IMG/VR virus record: IMGVR_UViG_3300000313_000081
Span: 1 to 25,364 of that record
Strand: one strand, 5' to 3'
DNA length: 25,364 bases
Source of the DNA: a virus
Position 1 is the first letter of the stretch. Each line of letters opens with the position of its first letter. The notes under the pieces are model-generated. The model had not been told where the DNA came from. It made no database searches and saw only the letters and a program-made list of their open reading frames with translations. Made by a program: the position numbers and the translations under genes. Of the stretch, positions 19,905 through 25,364 are shown piece after piece.

Positions 19905-20180
19905 ATGGAGCCAACAACAGCAGTCGCCATAGCAACGGCAATGGGAAAAGCCTTAGAGGGACTTGGAAAGTATCTCGGTGAGAGAGAAAAAACCAAAGTG
20001 GAAAAGAAAAAAGTAAAAGAGATAAAACGCAAGACATTTGCCGATTTGCTCAATGAATCTCTCAACCGTTCGCATGATCTTGGAAAGGATGTGCGTCGGT
20101 CGCAAGGTGAATTTGCCGGGGCTCGCGCAAAGGCGATGCAGGATACAGCGGCAGGAATCAGACAATCATTAATTCGATAG
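19905..20180 (+). CDS. Small basic helical protein with hydrophobic N-terminus
   Basis: A 91-residue protein preceded by AAGAGGGAATC, the same leader type as the coat and post-coat genes. The N-terminus is Ala/Gly/Thr-rich and weakly hydrophobic (TTAVAIATAMGKALEGLG), then a Lys-rich helix (KTKVEKKKVKEIKRK), and a helical tail with Arg. The Ala/Met/Gly-rich start resembles internal-virion or membrane-active segments found upstream of ejection proteins. No domain is recognised, and the role in DNA ejection or packing is speculative. Confidence 0.5.
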   Translation: MEPTTAVAIATAMGKALEGLGKYLGEREKTKVEKKKVKEIKRKTFADLLNESLNRSHDLGKDVRRSQGEFAGARAKAMQDTAAGIRQSLIR

Positions 20181-20188
20181 GGTAAATC

Positions 20189-20599
20189 ATGGCACAAAAA
20201 GATATGAGTGAACTCAGCAAGCGGTTCAAAAAACGTTTTCGGAGAGAAGACGAAGATCAAAACGATGATGAAGTAAAGCCAATGCAGCTTTACCAAGGCA
20301 AGAAAGATCGCGACGTCTCCTTGAATAAATCGTTCGACGATGAGGTAGAGCCTCATTCTTCCGTGTATAGCTCCGACGGTCATTCTACCGACGAAGACCG
20401 CATGTATGGGGAAAACGACGAAAGCAATGACGAAGGGTACACTACTCTTTCTCCGGACAGCGATGCTGAGTACGAGAGCAAACAGAAAAGAGAGATGGAA
20501 GAAAGCACCTCTCCTATGCTTTCTAAATCACAGCGGAAGCGTTTTGCGGCATCATCTCTTTCTAAAAAAATGTCCAAGCCGAAGAAAAACGGCTATTAA
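20189..20599 (+). CDS. Disordered, highly charged small protein
   Basis: A 136-residue protein, nine bases after the previous stop, with only a weak GGGT site. It is almost entirely polar: a basic start (LSKRFKKRFRREDEDQ), a long acidic Asp/Glu/Ser middle (residues about 50-110) and a basic end (KSQRKRFAASSLSKKMSKPKK). There is no hydrophobic core, so it is likely intrinsically disordered. It could be an assembly chaperone, an internal-head protein or a second scaffold-like protein. None of these is shown. A continuous frame among packed virion genes supports it being a real gene. Confidence 0.5.
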   Translation: MAQKDMSELSKRFKKRFRREDEDQNDDEVKPMQLYQGKKDRDVSLNKSFDDEVEPHSSVYSSDGHSTDEDRMYGENDESNDEGYTTLSPDSDAEYESKQKREMEESTSPMLSKSQRKRFAASSLSKKMSKPKKNGY

Positions 20600-20624
20600 T
20601 CAGTGATGGCCAGCGGAGGGCATT

Positions 20625-21632
20625 GTGGGTACAAGACGAGCAGAACTTTTACTTCAAACGGCGCGCCAACTTTCCTACACGGAGCAATACTCCGAGACGG
20701 AAGGATGGAACGACAACGTGGGCGTAGAGTTGCTCAACTTGGGCCAAGACAAGCTCTATAAGGCCATCACCGAGATCGATAACCCGGCGAACATCGAAGA
20801 GTATGTTCAGGATGTGGTGTCAGGCCAGCAATCCTACGACATTCCGATGGAAGTCCAAATGTACGTCCGCATTATGGACGTGCGCTTCATTTGGGGTACG
20901 CAAGCCTACGAATTCGTCACTTTGAATCAAGGGATGATTCAGGACCGGCTCGATTTCCCTATCAACATTCCGAGCACCTACTGCATCCGGAATGGAAAGA
21001 TTCTTTTGAGCCCTACTCCGAACATCACCAAAGAAGCATCTCTAGTCATCAACTATCAAAAGAGAATGCGTAGCCTCGACGTCCGAAGAGGGCGCGTGGT
21101 CAGCCGAACTCTAAACCCGGTTGTGTTCACCCTTTCCTTTACCGCGCAGAGCGAAAAAGATGCAAACATGAGAGCCAATGCCGATAGCGTATTGGACAAA
21201 GTGGACTATTGCTGCATCGTAGATGTCCACGGGGAGCCCGTGGTAAGCGGCATCCCTATTTTCAACTACGACTTCGATGCACAGGAGATCAATGCACTAC
21301 CCGATTATGTCATTCCGGCCGCTCAATTGGCGGCGCTGGATCAAGCTATTATGGCAGGAGATCAACTCTATGTCACCCAAGGAATCTACTCCTCGACAAA
21401 CTCACAGCTAGATTCCCAATGCGACGACTTCATCATCGAGTACACGGTGAAGAGGTTTTTACGCCTCCAATCCAACACATCGGAGATGGAGCAAGCGATG
21501 CTCGAAGAGGAACAAACCCTCAAGAGCCTTGTCAACCAGTATAGACGCTACCGGCCGACTCAATATCCGATCCGCTGGATGCAGAACTACAGGAACACTT
21601 CTTATCCATTCGGTTCGCGGGGTGTATATTGA
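20625..21632 (+). CDS. Head-tail adaptor / tail accessory protein (P22 gp4- or T7 gp11-like role)
   Basis: A 335-residue protein starting at GTG, with GGAGGG four bases upstream. The first 50 residues are helical (RAELLLQTARQLSYTEQY, VELLNLGQDKLYKAITEI), the usual beginning of adaptor proteins that dock under the portal. The middle is beta-rich (YVQDVVSGQQSYDIPMEV, MYVRIMDVRFIWG, YCIRNGKILLSPTP, LVINYQKRM), and the C-terminal 80 residues are again helical with an acidic stretch and end in a Tyr/Arg/Pro-rich tail. The xxSYDIP and GKILLSPTP elements are typical of phage tail-tube A / head completion proteins. Its stop overlaps the TTG start of the next, nozzle-like gene, so the two are probably made in proportion. 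Confidence 0.65.
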   Translation: MGTRRAELLLQTARQLSYTEQYSETEGWNDNVGVELLNLGQDKLYKAITEIDNPANIEEYVQDVVSGQQSYDIPMEVQMYVRIMDVRFIWGTQAYEFVTLNQGMIQDRLDFPINIPSTYCIRNGKILLSPTPNITKEASLVINYQKRMRSLDVRRGRVVSRTLNPVVFTLSFTAQSEKDANMRANADSVLDKVDYCCIVDVHGEPVVSGIPIFNYDFDAQEINALPDYVIPAAQLAALDQAIMAGDQLYVTQGIYSSTNSQLDSQCDDFIIEYTVKRFLRLQSNTSEMEQAMLEEEQTLKSLVNQYRRYRPTQYPIRWMQNYRNTSYPFGSRGVY

Positions 21633-24535
21633 CCAACCATGTCATCACGAAAGACTACAAGCAGCTTAAAGGATTCTCGACCGCTTCGATCTTTAAGAGG
21701 CCCGCTTTCGTTGCGGAAACGGCTGTCAACATCCAGAGAAACCCGGACGATTCTTTTGGTCCGCGCCGGGGCTATCAATATCAGACTGCGGGTATCGGCG
21801 GATTAGGGTGCGGTTTTTTCAAAAACATCGTGTCGGGCCAAGTTCAAGACATCTGCATCAGCTCCGACGGCAACCTCTATAAAAAGACGACAGGAACTCT
21901 AACCATCACCTTCACGGGAGCGACTCCAAGCGAGTACGTCGCCTATGAAATCTATGTCGATCCGACAGTGAGCTCCGACAATCAGAATAAGCGCTTCGAC
22001 CCATTCAGCGTGATCGCTCAGGCGGCACTCGTCACCGACTCAATCAACTTTCTTTTCGGGAAAGTGACCGCCCATCTCGGCGAGGCAGTCGGTACGGGCT
22101 CCACCACTTACACAGGAACATTGCCGGGAGCGCCTCTAGGACCCGGACAGATCAAAATGACCGACGGGACCCTCACTATTTACGATCAGCCTTTGAACAC
22201 CAAGGCCGGAGATATAGGGACTTTCTTCGGAGATGTGGGCGTCGGCACGAACGTCATCAACTATACCACCGGCGATTATACAGTGACCTTTTCCGGAGTG
22301 ACCGGGGCAGTGACCGCAGATTATGAGAGCGCGCTGACTACCGTGTTCAATCAGGCGATGGGGAAGGGGTACGGCGTCGGATCGCCCTATCTGATCTCTA
22401 CCCTCATCACCGAGCTCATCGCTGTCCCGGGTGTGAGTGTCACCTCGACCGGAGACACCGCGCAGCCGGGGGCGTTCCTTACAGTGACCGAGATGTCGAT
22501 CATCGCCGATGGCGTGAGCGTCGTCTTAGAATATTTCTATTGGGAGGCAGTCAATCGAACAGTCGGCGTTACCTTCCCGGGTCTTTTGGCAAGCCTCGAT
22601 ACAGAGGATTTCCGGATCGCCACCTTCGCTCCCTTTCAGGACTTGGTTTACATCGGAAGCGCTTTCGACGACCCTCAGAAGTACGACGGGCAAACAGTAT
22701 ACCGCGCCGGGATGCCGAATGGAGTTCCGGTCGCTCTGGCCAATATGGGCGGAGGTAATGTCAATGCCGGTACGCATACTTACTACATGACGTATGAGCA
22801 GATCGATGCCACCGGCCGTCTTGTGCAGGGCGTCATCTCTGATGGCGTAGACATCACTTTGGGCGGCAATAGCATCGTCGGTGTCACCGTCGATAATTTA
22901 GTCGATGGAAGCGGATGGAACACGAACGGGGCTATCATAAACGGAGCACAGGGACCCACTAACACGATCAACGTCGATCCAAATCCAACTCTTCGTGTGG
23001 GGGACTCCGCTTTCTTTCTCGATACGTCAGGAGTCGAACATGTACGCAACGTCACGGCTGTCACTAACACCACCATCACCATCGACGGAGCGCCTGTGAG
23101 CGTCACCGACGCAACTCCTTGGCAAGAACCTATCTCGAATAACCTTCGCATTACCATCTATCGGACACTCATCGGAGGTACTGAGCCATTCTTTGTCTTC
23201 ACGATCCCGAACAACTCCGAAGCAGCGACGACACAATATCAAGATAACGTAGCCGATTCGACCCTGTTCCAGCAATACATCTTCCCGGTGAATCGGCGTG
23301 ATCCTCCTCCGCGTGCCGCCATCGTTTTTCCTTTCCAGAGCATTATGATCTACACCGCCGACCCATTGAACGACGACACCGTGTGGTATAGCGATCCTAA
23401 TGAGCCGGAATATGTGGACCAGCTTCGATCACCCACCAATGAGCCCAACCGATTCCTAGTCCCACCCAATGCGGACGACATCACCGGCGTCGGAATCTCG
23501 GGCTCAACTCTCGTGATCTTTAAAAAGAACTCCATCTATGCGATCAGCGGCGACATTGCGACCGAGCAGTACACAGTCGTCGGCGTGGCCGATGGAACGA
23601 ACGTCGGCTGCATCGCCCACTCATCGATTGCGAGCGCCTCGGGCCTCCTCTACTTCCTCGATGAAAACTCCGGGGTCTATTGCATGGCGGAGAACACGAT
23701 CTTTCCGACGGATGCGAACGGGACGCCGATTGCGATTTCCACGCCCATCGATGCGATCTTCCGCGACAATCAGCGTCAAGATTCTCCGAGCCGAAAATTC
23801 CACCTCACTCGCGCGGTGGGCATCAACTACTCAAAAGACAATCAATACCTCCTCTTCTTACCGGCTGAGACGCCATGCGGCTGCCCGGTCAACATCGGTC
23901 CGAGAGCGGCGAATGAGAACTCGGTCATTCTGGCCTACGACTATCAGGGCAAGAACTGGTTCACATGGACCAACATGAACGCAGCCGGGGGCATGTACGT
24001 CATCAACGACAACCTCTACTGGCAAGAGCGTAGGCTTTCTCAGACAGGGGGCATCACCTCGAACACCGCCAAGCAGCACCGAGAGTACGAGCTTTTCGAC
24101 TATGCCGACCACGTTTGCCCGATCCGGACGACATGGGTGTCTTCATGGGAAGACTACGGCCAGCCTCGCGTGAGAAAGAAATTCATCCGCGCCGCCATGC
24201 TATTCGATAACGTGACCTCGATGTTCAAGGTCAATGCGCCGGAGATATTTTTCTTTAGCGCAATCAATTGGATTTCAGGGATGAATGCGGGCATTTACTC
24301 TACGCAGTCGGTGATCACTCCGAAGATCGAAGCGAATCCTTGGGACATCTCCGATTGGGACTGGACAACGTGGTCCGGATATCAGGATACGTTCGTGACG
24401 ATCAACCTTAAAGGTGGAACAGTTGCAAAATCTATTCAAATCGGATTGCAACTTAACCAGCTAAATACTACGTTTAGCTTGCAGGGGTTCCAGCTCGAAC
24501 TATCCCCCGACTTTGGAAGGACAATCGTCAGATGA
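21629..24535 (+). CDS. Tail nozzle/stabilisation protein (P22 gp10- or T7 gp12-like)
   Basis: A 968-residue protein, overlapping its upstream partner by four bases and starting with TTG; the only ribosome site is weak, so it is probably translationally coupled. The N-terminus (KGFSTASIFKRP, RNPDDSFGPRRGYQYQ) is typical of tail-tube B/nozzle proteins. Residues about 165-305 are an inserted phage beta module (TDGTLTIYD, then VGTNVINYTTGDYTVTF and AVTADY). From about 325 the propeller-like part starts: FQDLVYIGSAFDD, QKYDGQTVYRAGMP, then FPFQSIMIYTAD with DTVWYSDPNEPEYVD and TLVIFKKNSIYAISG. Such proteins form the hollow tip that touches the host. It is longer than the P22 (472) and T7 (794) counterparts because of inserted beta domains. 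Confidence 0.72.
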   Translation: MTNHVITKDYKQLKGFSTASIFKRPAFVAETAVNIQRNPDDSFGPRRGYQYQTAGIGGLGCGFFKNIVSGQVQDICISSDGNLYKKTTGTLTITFTGATPSEYVAYEIYVDPTVSSDNQNKRFDPFSVIAQAALVTDSINFLFGKVTAHLGEAVGTGSTTYTGTLPGAPLGPGQIKMTDGTLTIYDQPLNTKAGDIGTFFGDVGVGTNVINYTTGDYTVTFSGVTGAVTADYESALTTVFNQAMGKGYGVGSPYLISTLITELIAVPGVSVTSTGDTAQPGAFLTVTEMSIIADGVSVVLEYFYWEAVNRTVGVTFPGLLASLDTEDFRIATFAPFQDLVYIGSAFDDPQKYDGQTVYRAGMPNGVPVALANMGGGNVNAGTHTYYMTYEQIDATGRLVQGVISDGVDITLGGNSIVGVTVDNLVDGSGWNTNGAIINGAQGPTNTINVDPNPTLRVGDSAFFLDTSGVEHVRNVTAVTNTTITIDGAPVSVTDATPWQEPISNNLRITIYRTLIGGTEPFFVFTIPNNSEAATTQYQDNVADSTLFQQYIFPVNRRDPPPRAAIVFPFQSIMIYTADPLNDDTVWYSDPNEPEYVDQLRSPTNEPNRFLVPPNADDITGVGISGSTLVIFKKNSIYAISGDIATEQYTVVGVADGTNVGCIAHSSIASASGLLYFLDENSGVYCMAENTIFPTDANGTPIAISTPIDAIFRDNQRQDSPSRKFHLTRAVGINYSKDNQYLLFLPAETPCGCPVNIGPRAANENSVILAYDYQGKNWFTWTNMNAAGGMYVINDNLYWQERRLSQTGGITSNTAKQHREYELFDYADHVCPIRTTWVSSWEDYGQPRVRKKFIRAAMLFDNVTSMFKVNAPEIFFFSAINWISGMNAGIYSTQSVITPKIEANPWDISDWDWTTWSGYQDTFVTINLKGGTVAKSIQIGLQLNQLNTTFSLQGFQLELSPDFGRTIVR

Positions 24536-24864
24536 TTATCAGAGTGCCGCCTAAATTCGCCGGAGGAACAAACATCGCCAATTATCTGGTCGATCTGTTT
24601 GTGTGGATGAAGGACTTGAATACCGGCTTGATGAAACTGAACTTTTCTGACAACTTCCAAGCCTACCATACCGAATCCTTAGACATAGCTTCGGGCGCAA
24701 CCATCCAGATCACAAACCCCCTTCCTTTCGTGCCGCAAAGCCGGTTGATCGTGAAGCAGGTAGGAAACGGCCTCGTTACAGATGGCGCGTGGGATCGACA
24801 AGTTTTAGAAATGATAAATAACGGGCCAGACCCGGTAACAGTATCAATCATATTTTTTAGGTAA
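24532..24864 (+). CDS. Small virion-associated protein after the nozzle gene
   Basis: A 110-residue protein whose ATG overlaps the upstream stop (ATGATT, TGA at 24533-24535). It starts with a short Pro/Gly segment (RVPPKFAGGTN), a helix (YLVDLFVWMKDLNTGL) and then a beta-rich half (SLDIASGATIQITNPLPFVP, RLIVKQVGNG, VTVSIIFF). Phages with this gene order often have a small protein here that helps tail completion or DNA injection, but I do not recognise a family. The overlap means it is expressed with the nozzle protein. Confidence 0.6.
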   Translation: MIIRVPPKFAGGTNIANYLVDLFVWMKDLNTGLMKLNFSDNFQAYHTESLDIASGATIQITNPLPFVPQSRLIVKQVGNGLVTDGAWDRQVLEMINNGPDPVTVSIIFFR

Positions 24865-24869
24865 TTTTT

Positions 24870-25364
24870 ATGGTGCATCTTCCTTGGCGTATTAAAGAAC
24901 TAGATTTCATCGGTCTTGGGGGCCAGAGTAACAAGCAGCGCAAGCGAGCGGAGCAAGAGGCTAAAGACCAAGAACGCAGAAAGCGTGAAGATGAAGAACG
25001 CGAGCGAGTGGCAAGGGATATTGCTTTTGGGGAACTATCTAGGCCAAAATCCAAAGAAGAACAAGATGCCGAAGATTTACGAGAGAGAGAGATCATTGGT
25101 CGCGATCGTGCGGAAGAAGAAGAGCGCCGTAAGAAGCATAAAGAAGATGCTATGGATGACCTCAATACTCCCATGACAGGACTGACGCCTCAACAGCGTC
25201 TCGCTATGGAAGAGAGAGCCAATAAGCAGATCGGCGCGCAGCTTCAAAACTACTCTCGCATGTTGGCGTCGGCTCAAGGGTCGCGCGGCATCCGAGGCGG
25301 TAAGGCGCAAGCGGATTTGAGAAGACAGGCATTGAGCGCGCAAGGTGATGTGATGAACAGCTTG
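24870..25364 (+). CDS. Internal virion / DNA-ejection-like protein, 3'-truncated
   Basis: The ATG at 24870 opens a frame that runs, without a stop, for 165 codons to the edge of the window, so only the N-terminus is seen. Residues 1-20 are mixed (HLPWRIKELDFIGLGG). About 21-110 are extremely Glu/Arg/Lys-rich helical repeats (ERRKREDEERERVARD, EEERRKKHKED), then a turn (NTPMTGLTPQQRL) and the segment SRMLASAQGSRGIRGGKAQ, typical of ejection or internal-core proteins of podoviruses. It probably encodes a large internal protein expelled with the DNA. The opposite-strand frames here are its shadows. Confidence 0.6.
   Translation, partial: MVHLPWRIKELDFIGLGGQSNKQRKRAEQEAKDQERRKREDEERERVARDIAFGELSRPKSKEEQDAEDLREREIIGRDRAEEEERRKKHKEDAMDDLNTPMTGLTPQQRLAMEERANKQIGAQLQNYSRMLASAQGSRGIRGGKAQADLRRQALSAQGDVMNSL

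Noticed and set aside
23538-23978. A 146-codon + strand frame inside the nozzle gene
   Set aside because: The product is a Ser/Arg/Thr-rich low-complexity string from a shifted reading of the nozzle gene, without start signals.

Overview
The window is best read as part of a phage-plasmid: a tailed-phage genome kept as an autonomous replicon. No integrase, attachment site, tRNA or rRNA gene is visible. A plasmid segregation operon (a ParA-type ATPase and a ribbon-helix-helix protein) and a winged-helix replication protein sit beside a full set of short-tailed-phage virion genes. The host is probably a Gram-negative bacterium, because two products have signal peptides followed by beta-strand-rich outer-membrane-like sequence. 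Genes use ordinary Shine-Dalgarno sites. A host in Chlamydiota (environmental chlamydiae) is possible, because chlamydial plasmids pair parA with a small downstream partner and one barrel protein looks intimin-like. I hold this only weakly.

Layout. (1) 1-1835, + strand, AT-rich: a parA whose 5' end lies outside the window, a small RHH protein and three unknown small genes, all joined by ATGA overlaps. (2) 1894-2398: two small unknown genes. (3) 2456-4300: two tandem paralogous lectin-like structural proteins, followed by a strong terminator at 4332-4361. (4) 4365-6589: small accessory genes and two convergent outer-membrane-type proteins that meet at a perfect hairpin terminator. (5) 8563-5846, - strand: a replication operon starting with the initiator-like protein and ending with one of the barrel proteins. 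(6) 8564-8869: a 306-base structured non-coding region between terminase and rep, with promoter-like and terminator-like elements on both strands. It looks like a countertranscript/attenuator copy-number control. (7) 10402-8870, - strand: terminase large subunit. (8) 10482-25364, + strand: a membrane coiled-coil protein, portal, scaffold, major capsid protein, small head proteins, three fibre-type proteins, small proteins, a head-tail adaptor, a 968-residue tail-nozzle-like protein and a truncated internal-virion-like protein.

How the parts fit. ParA and the RHH protein would segregate the replicon. The - strand Rep, possibly under antisense-RNA control, would replicate it. Terminase, portal, scaffold and coat would build and fill the head, and the adaptor, nozzle and fibres would form a short tail. 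No tape-measure or sheath gene is seen, and portal-scaffold-coat followed by adaptor and nozzle matches P22-like podoviruses. The two surface proteins are candidates for lysogenic conversion or superinfection exclusion. Most specific functions are by-eye family recognition. No database search was run.
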